A stretch of DNA of 64,000 nt from Talpa occidentalis (lineage: Eukaryota; Chordata; Mammalia; Eulipotyphla; Talpidae): assembly GCF_014898055.3 (NCBI RefSeq), contig NW_023601754.1:52445013-52509012 (forward strand), written 5' to 3'. The translations under genes were made by a program, and so were the position numbers. Position 1 is the first letter of the stretch, and each line of letters begins with the position of its first letter. Of the stretch, positions 24,591 through 57,780 are shown in pieces. The notes below the pieces were generated by a model. The model was not told the DNA's origin. It was given only the letters and a program-made list of their open reading frames with translations, and did not search any database.

Positions 24591-25469
24591 ACAACCCTCT
24601 TTTAAGCCATTTTAAAAATGCAGAAAAAGAAGAAAAGCTTTAAAGTACCTAACCTGGGCCAGCACAGCAGCCCTCGTGTTTGATATGAGATGAGCAACAG
24701 CGCCACAGAAAACCGAAAAGACTTCAGTCCCGCCCAGCGGCAGGAGCCCCGCAGGCCCAGGGAATAAGGTGCCCAGTGTCAGGCGGGCGCCAAACACCCC
24801 GCAGGCCAACAGCCACGTCAATGGAAGGCTCAAGCACAGATTCATGGATGTGGCGAACACGCCCCGTAGTCCACTTCTGCACACATGCGCCGCCTGCAGA
24901 GATAAAAATCTCTCAACTCAAAGCCGCACGGAAGAGCCTGTTTATCTGAACTGTCAACTCAACGCAGCGCGTCTGCACGTTTAGGACACCCTCACACAGG
25001 CCCGTTCTTCAAAATTCAGTCTATTAAGGTCATCAAACCAAAAACGCTCAGAAACCACCCCATCTCTCCAACAGCTAGTCTGTAAGTTTTGAAAAAAATA
25101 CAAAATCCACACACAAGCGGCCAGGTGTCGTTTCATGACGAAGGCACCGGTGACCGCACACCTGAGGCTGAGAGGCAGGCGGGGGCGGCCCGGTGTGCTG
25201 TCCCAGGTGTCTGCACAGCGCCTGCTGAGAGCTACCTGGCCGACGGGATTCCAGTTCTCGTCACAATAATTATCCTCATCTTAGCGCAAAACTTAAAATT
25301 CTAGTAAAGGTCCTTAAGCGAAGCTGGGATAATTACGACTCTTATTTGCACGTGGGGTCCCTGTCGTCACTCTAAAAACGAAACCTGAGAGTCTTTTTAC
25401 TGATCAAAAAAGCCCTACTGATCCTTTCAAACCGCAGAATATATAATTTACCTTCAAAATGTGAAAGCG

Positions 25470-25688
25470 GAGGGTCTCCCGGGGGGAGCAGCGCGGGGAG
25501 CGGCCCGGCCCAGCCTCTGCAGCGAGGGCTGATTCCGGCCGACCCCTCCTGCCTCCCCGCCGCGCGCCCAGCAGCGCTTGGGGTGCGCCTGCCTGCTCTG
25601 CTCCCCGCTCTGCCTGGCGGATCCTCTCACCCTCCCGCGCCTCTGACCGGGGCCCCAGCTCCCGTATAAATAAATAAACCTTTAAGGG
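25470..25688 (+). mobile_element. diverged SINE at the edge of the NAP1L4 CpG island
   Basis: Recognisable CCTCTGCAGCGAGGGC, CTGCTCTGCTCCCCGCTCTG and CTCTCACCCTCCCGCGCCTCTG blocks and a TATAAATAAATAAACCTTT tail; the head is degraded. Confidence 0.75.
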
Positions 25689-25899
25689 AAAAAACATGGA
25701 GGCAGAAACTCTCCTCCTCCAAAAACAAACACAAGCCCCAGCACCCAGAGAAGACTCGTTTCTCCAGGTGTCTCCCCCCGCGGACTCCGCCCGACAGGGT
25801 CACGGCACCCCAGGCTGCTGCAGCTCCCTCGGCTCTTATCTCTGGAAAACACCCGCCTTCGCATCCGACCCGCGGGCGCTTCATCCCCCGGCGCGGTCA

Positions 25900-27400
25900 T
25901 CCCCGCGGCGGGGCGGGGGCGCCTGGCACAGCCTCCCGGGCCGGAGACAGCCGCCGGCCCAGGCTCTCGGCCCCGAGTAACGCGCACACCCCGGCCCGGG
26001 CCCCACCCCGGGGCGGCCCGGAGCGCGCACGCCGCGGGGAGAAGGCCCGCCCTCGCCCGGAGCTCAAGTTTCCTGCGGAACCGAGCGGCTCGCGCGGCGC
26101 TCAGGGCGCGGGTCGCGGGCGCGGCCCCTCGGCAGGGCCTGGGGCGCCGGGGACTCGCGCGCCGGCCACACGCTGCCCCCCCGGGCAGGGGCCGCGGCCG
26201 CCGGGAGAAGCGGGGCGGGGGCGGGGGGCGGCCGCCCACCCCTCGGCCGAGAGGGACGCGCCGCCCGCGCCCGCCACGGCGCTCACGCGGCTCCGGGAGC
26301 GCCCGGCCCGGCCCGGCCCGCGCGGCGCGGCCAGCAGCGGAGCACGTGGGGGCGCGCGGTCCCGCCCCGCCGCCCGGCCCCGCGCCCCGACTCCCGGCCC
26401 CCGCCCGGCCCCGCCGCGGCCCCGGCCCGCCCGCCCGCCGCCGCGCCGAGGGCCTGACGGCGCGGGAGCCCGCGGGCGGCCTTCACCTTCGGGGCGCCGC
26501 GCCCCCTGACCTCGGGCGGACTCCTGCGGCCCAGCCCGCGCCCGCCCGCGCGCCCGCGCCCCGGATGCCCCCGGCGGCCCCCGCCCGGCCCCGCCCCGCG
26601 CCGCGCCGTTACCCGGCGGCCGCCCGCCCGCACCTCACGCCTCCTGCGGCACTGGCGGCGGGGCCTTCGGTCGCTCCCCGGTCTGCGCCGCCGTGGCTGC
26701 CAACAACGGCGCCGCTCATGGGCCGAGTCCCCTGGCCCCACCCTCCGTGAGCAAGGCCGGCTGCGATTGGGCAGGCTTGGCGCGCGTCAACTACGCCGCG
26801 GGGCCGCCGACAGGAACCAATCAGAGGTCTCCGAGGGGCGCCGCGTCGCCCCCTCGCGCAGACCCAGGGCCGTATGCAAATTAAGCGGGACGTCTGCGTC
26901 GCGCGCCCCGCCCTTGGCGCTGAGGGGCGGGGCGCCGGGAGGCCGCGCGGAGGGCGTCGGCCCGGGGCTCCCCGGGGCAGCAGCGCCCCCGCCCGCCCGC
27001 CCGCCGGCTCCCGGGCGGTGTCCGCGGCGCGCCCGCCCGCTGGCCCGGCCTGGGCCGAGCGAGGCCCCGCGGCCTGGAGCGGAGCCCCGAGCCGGGGTTG
27101 GGGCGCAGCCCCCGGGCGCGGGCGCTGAGGCGGCGCCGTCTCACCTTCCGCAGGTGGGGCCGCCCCGGGGGCGGCGCCCGCCGAGGACGGGGGGTCGCGG
27201 CCTGGCGTCTGGGCCTCTGGTGACCTGGCCCTGCTCCGGAGGGGGCTGAGGACCGGGGGCCCGGGCCCGGAGCGCACCCGTCCTGCGCGGGGCCGCCCCG
27301 CGGAGCCCGGCGCCGCCTTGCAGAGGCCGGAGGGGCCTCCTCCTGGGTGCAGCTGGCGGAAGCGGGCCCGGGGGCGGGGGGCGGCGCTCACCCGGCCGCG
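25900..27400. promoter_or_regulatory. NAP1L4: CpG-island promoter of NAP1L4
   Basis: Dense CpG, very high GC, no TATA. CCAAT boxes occur on the minus strand at 26770-26766 (about 50 bp upstream of the presumed start) and on the plus strand at 26817-26821. A perfect octamer ATGCAAAT lies at 26874-26881 and a CACGTG E-box at 26343-26348. Limits are judged by eye. Confidence 0.75.
26639..26720 (-). other. NAP1L4: NAP1L4 exon 1 (5'UTR), approximate 5' end
   Basis: Non-coding first exon inferred from a donor (GTGAGGTG, minus strand, GT at 26638-26637) inside the CpG island upstream of the start-codon exon. The 5' limit is a guess; no TATA box is visible, as is usual for CpG-island promoters. Confidence 0.55.
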
Positions 27401-27474
27401 CCTGCAGCCCGTCCCCCTGACGTGCCCCCTCTGGGGCAGCGGTGACCGATGCGCAATCGCTGTCCTGGCGCTGG

Positions 27475-27531
27475 CCACCCCCACCCCCACCCCCACCCCC
27501 ACCCCCACCCCCACCCCCACCCCCACCCCCC
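27475..27531 (+). repeat. (CCCCCA)n microsatellite, G4-capable on the minus strand
   Basis: About nine uninterrupted CCCCCA hexamers. The minus strand carries evenly spaced runs of five G, a classic intramolecular G-quadruplex pattern, at the upstream edge of the NAP1L4 CpG island. Confidence 0.95.
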
Positions 27532-27534
27532 CGC

Positions 27535-28075
27535 TCCTCGGGGCCGCCTGCCCTGGGCCGCCTGCCGCCTCCTGCAGGCTCCCCCGGGCCGCCTGCCGTT
27601 TATTCCCACCCGAGCAGCTTCCTTGGCATGTTCACTGGACTGCGTGGTGCCCCCTCACCCCTGTCCCCACCCCACCGCCAGCGGGGCCAGCCGGCAGCGC
27701 CTCCAGCAGGGCTTCTTGGAAGCAGTGACGCCCCCATGGGTGCCTGAGAAGGGGGGGCGGCGGCAGGCAGATGGGACAGGCAAGCGCACGGGGAGCTCCA
27801 GCACCTACAGAATGTGGGGCGTGGGGCGCCCCGGGTGGCTGCCTCTGAGGGGGTGTCCTGCCAGCCGGCGATGCCAGCCGCCAAGCTCAGCACCCCACCT
27901 GGGCCCTGCTTTCCAGGAAGCTGCCGAATCCCCAGTTCATGCCCATTATGGACCTGGGGGCATCCCTCGCCCGCCCGCCCCCCTTCCAGCCTCGACTGGG
28001 CTTACTAAACGAAGCAGGTCACAGCATTGTACAGCATTGTACTTGGGTTCAAGGGCTCTAAGGTGTGAGGGGAAG
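27535..28075. other. intergenic DNA between NAP1L4 and CARS1
   Basis: No gene or repeat recognised apart from a 14-bp tandem duplication (ACAGCATTGT unit) near 28,020-28,042. Confidence 0.5.
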
Positions 28076-28076
28076 G

Positions 28077-28356
28077 GGGCCTCCCTGGTGGCGCAAGGGG
28101 TTAAGGCGCCGCCCATGAAGCTGTCCGCAGCCTCTGCAGCACGCGTTCCGTCCCGGCCAGAGCGACCCACAGGGCGCAGCAGACCGCTGTGATCCCCCGC
28201 TGTGATCCCCCGCTGCTGCCCGCAGCACTGTGTTTCTGTCCGTCTGCCTGTTCTGCTCCCCACTCTGTCTCTCATGAATCCTCTCAGCCCCCCACACCTC
28301 CGGCCTGTACCCCAGTTCTTGTGTGCATAAACAGGTAAATCTTTAAAAAAAAAAAA
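28077..28356 (+). mobile_element. tRNA-derived SINE
   Basis: GGGCCTCCCTGGTGGCGCAAG head; a short internal duplication TGTGATCCCCCGC replaces the usual TCTCCCCGCTG; tail ATAAACAGGTAAATCTTT plus poly-A. GTGAGG..GGGGAAGGGGG flanks both sides, consistent with a target-site duplication. Confidence 0.85.
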
Positions 28357-28359
28357 GAG

Positions 28360-29703
28360 TGAGGTATTAGGGGAAGGGGGTGGCCCCTCAGGGCTCCCAT
28401 CCAGCTTAACCACAGAAATGCTCCCTCTCACGACTGGGGGCACAGTCTGAAATCAAGGTCCTTTCACCTTAGATTTAGGGCCTCCACTCCAGTGTGACTT
28501 CATCTCAGTCTCCCCCTATCTGCAAAGACCGGCCCAGTCATGTGGTTGTAGGTGGACACGCTGTCTTCCTGGCCTCTGTGGAAGTGGCCGGGCGGGCTGC
28601 TCCCCTCTGCCTCCACATCGTGGGGCGGCCTCCCGCTGCCCACCTCCTGCTCAGGCCCTGGGACCCAGCCCGGCAGCGCCTCGGTGTCCCCGGGGGAGGC
28701 GGGCTCCCGGCCTGGCACACCCGGTGTCAGGGTGGTGCCTGAAGGCTTCAGCCCACAGACAAGCTCCCCAAAAGCCCCAAACAAAGGAGACTTCTGGCTC
28801 CTGTCCCTGTGCCCTTGGATAAGCCCTGAGCTTCAGGGACACCGTGGTCTTACCTGGGGGCTCCTGTTCCCCTCGGGCTCCGTCCTCTGGCAACATTGAG
28901 CACATGGGGCTCGTCTGGGCCAGCTCCTTAGCCAGGCGGACCCCTGCCTTTCATGAGCTCAAGGAGTCCTCAGGGGGCCCCTGCCCCCTGCCTGCTCACC
29001 CCGGCCAGCTGGCCACAAAAGGCCTGTGGCGCCCCACTGCTCCCAGAACAGGGAGCAGCCCAGGGTGGCCTTTCACTGCCCGGCGATGGTGAAGGGTGGG
29101 CAGCCCAGAGACCGGCCAGAACCCCGCGGGCGGGTCCCCAGGCCCGAGCCACCTCCTGGGTTTCCTCCTGCTGGCTCCTCTCAGCTGCCCTGGCTCTGTG
29201 ATCCCGCGCGCCTGCCCCTGTGCCGGTCCTCGCCACCTCAGCCACGGGCAGCTTGGGTCCCCGGGGGGCCCTGCGCACGGCCATGCCAGGCTGAGCTTGG
29301 TGGGGTAGCTGCGCTCATCTCAGGCCGCCTGGCCTGGGGGGTCCTGGCCGACACCACCACCCCCGTCCCTAGAGGGGGACATAGAGCGGGTGGAAAACTG
29401 CCCCCTCTTGGCCCCGCCTCCCCAGCCTTGGCACCAGCCTGGAGCAGCGGCCATAGAACACCGTGCGGGGAGCGGTGGGCAGGGGCAGAGCCCAGGCTGA
29501 TGCCGCTGAGAGCAGCTGGACACGGGACACGGGCCGTGGAGGCAGGGCCAGGGCCGATGTCCCGCCGCGTGTTCTGCCAACACAGGCGCCTCTCAGGAGG
29601 GAGCCGGGGGCAGCCCCCAGTCGCAGCCTCTGTGGGCGGTGACGTACAGGGCTCCCCGCCCTACCTTATACTCTCGCTTCCTACCACAGACACACTCTCT
29701 GCA
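28360..29703. other. intergenic DNA between NAP1L4 and CARS1
   Basis: Moderately GC-rich, no supported gene, RNA or young repeat. Open frames on both strands lack recognisable domains. Confidence 0.5.
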
Positions 29704-29713
29704 TGCTTTCACT

Positions 29714-29970
29714 TTTAAAAAAAAAATTTATTTTTGCTTAGAAGAGCTGGGGTGCAGGCCAGAGGTGGGGGGTGAGGACTCCCCAGAGACACAGCGGGGA
29801 GCAGAACAGGCGGGTCCACTGAAACACACTGCTGAGGGGAGCAGCGGGGAGACGAGAGGGGGCTGCTGCGCCCTGGGGGTCGCTCCTTGGCCGGGGACTG
29901 AACTCGTGCTTCAGTGGCTGCGGACAGCCTCATAGTGCCGAGTCTTGGCCCTTGCGCCACAGGGAGGCCC
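29714..29970 (-). mobile_element. tRNA-derived SINE, minus orientation, with TSD
   Basis: Reverse complement of the family: poly-T/ATTTATTTTTG at the left, CCACAGGGAGGCCC head at the right. Flanked by the perfect 10-bp target-site duplication TGCTTTCACT (29704-29713 and 29971-29980). Confidence 0.92.
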
Positions 29971-29980
29971 TGCTTTCACT

Positions 29981-32640
29981 CTAAATAGCCAACCCGAGTT
30001 ACTCTTTATAACAAAACACCAGATCTCTCTCTGGGGAACATCAGGAAGACACGAACCTGCTTCGCTTCCATGGGAGAGTTAACATAACACCAGCTCAGAA
30101 AGTTTTCCATCGCGTCTTGCTCCAGAGATCGCCCTGGGCCTTGAGCGTGCAGAGGCGACGGCAGGCGGGACAGCCAGGCAGCTGGTGGGGGTGCGGGCTC
30201 GAGGCCAGAGGCCACAGCCACCCGCCCCCAGCCCCAGGCCCCTGGCTTTGTGGTGTCCAGGGCAGAGCCCTCACCTGAAGGGCCCTGCTGCTCGTGGGGT
30301 TCTATCCCCGCGGTCGTGGCTGTGGCTGGCACAGAGGCCAGGGCCAGCCGCCCACTCACAGCAGATCTTGCGAGAGGATGTCCCGGTGGCTCATCTCAAA
30401 GAACTTTCGGGACGGGAAGGCTCAAACATGGGCAGAGGCAGCTAAGGAAGGTGCCGCCCATAGCCCAGCTCCAGCGCCGTGTGGCCCACCCATCAGTTTT
30501 CAGAACCGTTTCAGGCCTTGTGCCACCGCGTGTGGCTAAGGACATGTGAGGACTCCAGGGCCACCACCACGCCAAGAACACCAGTCCCTGGGCACCCCGC
30601 CACCCACATGCTGCTCTGTCCAGGGGGTCACAACCGAGTGGGCTTTGGTGGGCTTCTCTGCCCCCACCAGAGGACCCCTAAAGCCCTGGCATTAGGTGCC
30701 CTGCGGGGGTCCCACCTTCTGGGTTGCTGCTCTGTGGCACCCCCACCTGTTCCTGGGCTCCTGTGCTCCTGGTAACAGGAAGTGAGGGGACAGCCCTGCC
30801 CCTACCAGCGGCCCAGCACCCCGGGAGACCGCAGGGGACGCACGGCCTCCAGGTCCTGTTTGTCCCAGGGAGAGGGCCTTCTGCAGGCAGGTGATGCTGA
30901 GGCCGAGTTGGCTGAGGGACGTGGAGATGGGCAGGGCCCCCGGCTGTGGAGCAGCTGCCCCCACCGGCCTGTCTCTCTCAGCTGGTTGGGGCACCTCGAG
31001 GTGGCCTCGGCTGCGCTTGCACTGGGCCTAATGCCCCGAGGCCCACCCAGCGGCCGGTCTTGCCCTGACTCCATAGTCTTCAGAGCCTCCCTTTGGGCCC
31101 CGATGGCCCGGGGACTCCTGGTACTTCTCCCCCAGGAGATGCGGGGCGTTCTGAGCTCTGGGAGCTGGCCGACCTGGCCTCTCAGCCCCGGTCCAGGGTA
31201 GCCCCTGCTGCCCACTGACACTCCCGCGGCATCTGCCCGGCCAGCCTTCCTCAACGGGAGCTTACACTCGTCCCGTGGCTGCAGCTGACACCAACATAGG
31301 CGCTTTGTCCCACGATTGAAAATAAAAAATGTCACCTCTGACACTGAGCTCCCGCCTGCCACTGCGCTGCTTCGGGCCTCGGAAGGCCCCGAGGGTAGAG
31401 GGCACCGCGGGGGAGCCCGGGGCCTCTCCCGGCGGCCCTGCTCTAGGTTATGACGGAGGGTGCCCTCCCAGCGCAGGACGCCTCTACTCCCTCACCGCTG
31501 CCATCAGGGAGGCGTCGGTGTCCCCGAGGGCGGGTGGCTTCCGGAGCTCTACTCGAGGGGGTGGAGGCGGCTAAAGTGGCTTCTGACCTCAGCCCACAAG
31601 GGGTAACAGCTTCTCTCGCTCAGGACCCACGACGCTGACGGTGCCAGCCGCCCAGCGGGCTCCAAGCCCTGGCCTGGGACTACCTGGCGGGGCCTCCAGC
31701 AGGGCTAACAAGATGACCACTGTCACCAGGGGCCACCAGGCTCCAGGCTGACGCGTCAGAGTATCAGGGAACGGGATGAACTGTGCGTACGTTGTTCTGG
31801 GCCTTCCCTGCTGGCTGGCTTTATTTCGGAACGGAAGACACAGGCTTGGGCGCGCACGGCGATGCGAGGAGCCCTCGCTGTCCACGGCCACCATGCCCCA
31901 GCAGCATAGGGGGCTCCAGGGGCCCAGGGGCCAGGCAGGCCGGCTCTGGATACAGCGCATGCGCGCTGCAGCCTGTGCTGGACGGGGGTGAGCGCGCTCC
32001 GCGGGAGCCCTTGGGGACAAAGAGCGACCTACAGAAGCAGACCCCAGGCTGTGTCTCCAGGCGCTGCCTCACGGACAGACCCCAGGACAGCAGCCCCACC
32101 CCAGCTGCCCGCGCCCGACTTTGTCCTTGGTCCAGCGGGGTCTGAATGGGTGCCCAGCCTCTGTGGGCAGAGCGGGTTCTGGCCACGCTCCGCCACCCAG
32201 TCGCGGGGGAGGCTCTGAGCCCAAGTGGGGCGGAGAGGATGGCTGCCTGCTGCAGGGGACGCCCCTTACCTCCGCTGCAGCCGGGTGGATCCTGGACTTG
32301 CTATGCTGAGTGTGGCCCTGGGGTGCGGCCAGGCCTGGCCTCCTGAGCCAGCAGTGGTGCTGCATGCTGTCAAAGGGCATGGTTGGGCAATGCCATGGCC
32401 CTGCTCAGAGCCACTGAGCAGCCTTTGCCCAGGCGTCAGCGGGTTCTGCGGGCTTGAGCCTGTCTTTCTCCTACTCACACATTTCCACCTGCGCCCCCAT
32501 GCCAGGGATTAGGCGCCAGCCATCAGCACGGGGACAGTTCCTGGCCAGCAGCAGTCGCTCAGCTGGCCCTCGGTGGTGACCTGCGGAGCCAGCACCCCCT
32601 GCAAAGCGCTGATGGCGCAGGGGACGGCAGAGAGCGTGGG
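29981..32640. other. intergenic DNA 3' of CARS1
   Basis: No gene supported. A minus-strand frame at 30,006-30,359 ends in a less GC-biased stretch (residues MENFLSWCYVNSPMEAKQ...), but no family match is recalled and it is not called. Confidence 0.45.
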
Positions 32641-32658
32641 CCTCACGCTTTGGAAGGC

Positions 32659-32664
32659 TTTATT
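32659..32664 (-). terminator. CARS1: CARS1 polyadenylation signal (AATAAA)
   Basis: Perfect AATAAA on the minus strand about 145 nt after the stop codon. Confidence 0.8.
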
Positions 32665-32806
32665 GCAGTGCCAGCACCCAGTGGGCACAGGCCTCTGTGA
32701 ACACAATTCCGAGCTGAGGCCCCAGGGTCAGCATCGGCGTGCCAGAGCCCAGGCGCGGTCACGGCCAGGCCAGCGGCAGCCCTCGGTACCCTGCGGAACC
32801 GCGCCG

Positions 32807-55002
<22,196 letters not shown>

Positions 55003-55027
<25 letters not shown>

Positions 55028-55100
55028 CGCGGACTCGCGCGTCCGGCCGGCGTCCCGGAGAATGATGCAACCGGCGCCCCGGAAGTCCCGCCCCGCTTCC
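55003..55100 (-). CDS. CARS1: CARS1 exon 1, start codon (aa 1-9) plus 5'UTR
   Basis: ATG at 55027-55025 (MAGSSGEQ plus one base), donor GTGAGC. The 5'UTR start is not determinable; the end given is a guess. Confidence 0.9.
55063..55071 (+). promoter_or_regulatory. CARS1: C/EBP-ATF response element (ATF4 type)
   Basis: TGATGCAAC fits the CARE consensus TGATGNAAN bound by ATF4-C/EBP heterodimers. It is 36-44 bp upstream of the CARS1 ATG. Cytosolic aminoacyl-tRNA synthetase genes are established ATF4 targets in the amino-acid response; function here is inferred from motif and position. Confidence 0.6.
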
Positions 55101-55803
55101 GGCGCAGCCCGGTCGCTAGGCAACCGCCGCGCGCGACGCCGCCGGGCCGGCGCGGGGCAGGCTGGGAGCGGGCGGGCCGGGGAGGGCGGCCCGGGCCGGG
55201 CCCGGCCGTCCTCGCGGGGGGCGCGGGGAGGGCGCCGCGGGCTTCGCACCCGCTGTTTCCGCGCAGAGGCGCGCGCAGTCGGCGGCGGAGCCCCGGGGCC
55301 CGCCAGGCCCCACGGCAGGGACCCCGAGGAGCGCCCCACACCCGGGCTGCGCGCCCCACAAACGCGCCTCAGCTCCCCTCCCCGCGCCCCACAGCCGAGC
55401 CTCCCCACGGCTGCGAGCAGGGCTGCTCCTCGCTGCGGGGGCTCCCGACCCGCTCGGGTCACTGAGGGCGCCCCAACACCATCCCCCCCGCACCCCCCCC
55501 CCCCCGCAGCTGCCCGGAGCTGAGCAGTAAAGACAGCGTGGATGGACAGACAGACGCCGGAGGAACTTCCTCCCTTCCCCACGAGCTGGTCCGGTGGAGC
55601 AGCGCACATACCGACCCCCCATCCGAGGGCACAGGGGGCTCCCCATGCAACCCCATTCATCCATCAAAAAGGAAAGCACATGCAGCACAAACTCGTACCT
55701 ACGTTTATTCACAGAATGGACGCCCCGCGCCAGCCTCCGTTTCCCTCAGCCATGGAAGGAAACAGTTTGAGGAAAAGGAAAGGGGATGACTTTGTGGACA
55801 AAC

Positions 55804-56291
55804 TGTCAGGGGGGAAAGGCTGTCCCAAAGCTGATCCCACACGGGCTTCGTGGACGCCACCCCCACCCCAGGCCAAAGCCATCAGGACACTGGGAGAGAC
55901 ACATCCCATCCCCACCCAAGGGAAGGGGGCTGGGACCTGAGGGTGGGGTTCAGCAGCCAGGTGGGGATAAAGCCAGACACGTGGGCTTTGGGGGGTCCCC
56001 CATTTTGGCTCCCCGCCGGCTCGCAGCGTCCGGCCAGCTCGGAGAGTGACTTTGGGTTTCCAGGTCGGCGGATCGGGTAGGACGCATTAAAGACTTTATT
56101 TCCCTGTTTTCTCCCTGAGTTGTGCATTTTCCTTCTTTCCTTTTCCCTTGTAAATAAACCTTTTATGAACCTTCAGTGTGTGCCTGCCGTGGAGTATTCA
56201 TAAGTCCTTTGTCAGCGCGCGGGTGAGGACCCCCAGCCAGGCCACCTGTTCAATATTGGGGCTGCCCTATAACACCTGGCGCCCAACGTGG
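55804..56291 (+). mobile_element. endogenous retrovirus LTR end and tRNA-Lys primer-binding site
   Basis: R/U5-like sequence with AATAAA near 56,153 ends in ATAACA (56274), followed by CC and TGGCGCCCAACGTGG (56277-56291). That is the 5' part of the tRNA-Lys1,2 primer-binding site used by betaretroviruses and class II endogenous retroviruses. The left LTR edge is uncertain; a TGTCAG at 55,804 would give a 471-bp TG...CA LTR. No intact gag, pol or env is present downstream. Confidence 0.65.
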
Positions 56292-56726
56292 TTTCCAAGC
56301 TTCACCCCTGGTTGACCAGCCCAAAGTAATTTTTCTTGTGTTGGTCACCATAAAGCGCACTAGTTCTGCAGGACTCATGTCTGACAGACCACCGTCCTGC
56401 TCTCCGGCGGAGGGCAGGGGTCTCTATACAAAGGGAAAATGCGGCAGGCTGCGCCTCCCACGCTGTCTCTTGACAAGGTCCAGGCATTGGGGGAGACTCC
56501 CGAGAAGCGGGGAGTTCCTGTGTTCCCTGGAAGAGGGAAAGTTGTACTTCCCAGAAGGGAGTTCTTGCACTTCCCAAAGAAGCTCTGAACTAGGGAGTCT
56601 CCATGGCAACGCCTGCTCAAGCTCTCCTCTTTGTTCTTGGTTAGTGCTGAAGTAAGTTAGTTATTCATTGGCCTGTGAAAACCTAATTCGGACCCAGGTG
56701 ACAATTATCGTTAAAGATAAAGTTAG
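56292..56726 (+). mobile_element. probable retroviral leader remnant
   Basis: Lower-GC sequence directly after the primer-binding site with no long open frame. Likely the degenerate leader of the same element, truncated before any coding region. Confidence 0.4.
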
Positions 56727-57780
56727 GATAGAAATGTTTTGGCCCTGAGAACTGCAGAGAACAAGCCGCCCTGAACCCGCTGTGCTGGGAAACCTCAGCC
56801 TAACCTGGGGGGCACCTGTCTGCGGCAACAGTACATCGCCTGGTGTATGCGAAAGGCCAACAGTTGGCAGGGTGTGCGGAGGTTCGGTATTTCTAGTTAA
56901 AAGTTAGATTTCTGTAGAACTAGACGGTATGGATGAGTTACTCTAGATCACTTTGAAGTCGTTGATAATGGGCTAGAGGAACTGGGTGCTAGGGAATGGG
57001 TTGATTTTAGTAACTCAGCATAACAATGACTTTCACGTCCACTCCCAAATCAGGAAGGCTGGACAGGGTGATTGATTGTTACTGAGCATTGTACTGTCTT
57101 AGACAATGGGTTATGTTAGAATATGACGTGTACCTGGGAGAGTCATTGTCCCTGCTGAATTTCTTTTTTTTTTAAAGGCATATATTATTTATTTGTTTGT
57201 TTGTTTGTTTGTTTATACAAGCACCGGGTACAGGCAGAAGCGTGGGAGGGTGAGAGGATTCACCAGAGCCAGAGCGGGGAGCAGAGCAGGCAGAAGGACC
57301 GAAGGACACTGCTGAGGGGAGCAGCGGGCGGCAGGAGAGGTCTGCGCGCCATGTGGGACCCTCCTCCGGTGGCCGGGGAGCAGCCGGGGATCGAACCGGC
57401 GCTGCAGAGGCCGCGGGCAGCTTCACAACCCAGCGCTCAACCGCTGCCCACCAGGGAGGCCCCCTGTTGAATTTCTTAATCAGATTAAAGAAGGGTCTTT
57501 TTGTAGTATGAGATCAAGAGGGTCTTTGTGTGTTCATGAGAAAATATGTATTGATTGTCTTTGCTCTGCTCAGTGCTTACGCTGATGTAATCCCACCGCT
57601 CGCCTTAAGGTATAAATAAAAACCCTAATCTCACCGCTGGCCTTAAGGTATAAATAAAGACCCGTTGAGACCCTCAGCAGGAGATACTTGCACCAGAGAG
57701 AGTGTCTGTGTCTACCTCACTTCTACCTCGCTCCACTTCCCCTCAGCCCTCCGGAAAAAAAAAAAACTTCACCCACTCCC
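56727..57780 (+). mobile_element. second LTR-like element, interrupted by a SINE
   Basis: AT-rich segment, sharply different from flanks, with a promoter/polyadenylation-like end: a 38-bp tandem duplication (57,596 and 57,634) gives two copies of CCTTAAGGTATAAATAAA. It does not look like the 55.8-56.3 kb LTR, so the two are probably different elements or distinct parts of one. Boundaries are approximate. Confidence 0.45.
57166..57462 (-). mobile_element. SINE inside the LTR-like element, with TSD
   Basis: Minus-strand copy (poly-T, TATTTATTTG(TTTG)n, body, CCCACCAGGGAGGCC head). Flanked by CCTGCTGAATTTCTT (57151-57165) and CCTGTTGAATTTCTT (57463-57477), a 15-bp target-site duplication with one difference. 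Confidence 0.95.

Larger units (their letters stand above)
20452..26638 (-). other. NAP1L4: NAP1L4 intron 1
   Basis: About 6.2 kb, GC-rich, with one SINE fragment at 24,409-24,590 and another at 25,470-25,688. No coding exon recognised. Confidence 0.75.

Noticed and set aside
30006..30359. Minus-strand frame 3' of CARS1 with less biased residues
   Set aside because: No homologous family recalled and no convincing splice partners; left as intergenic.
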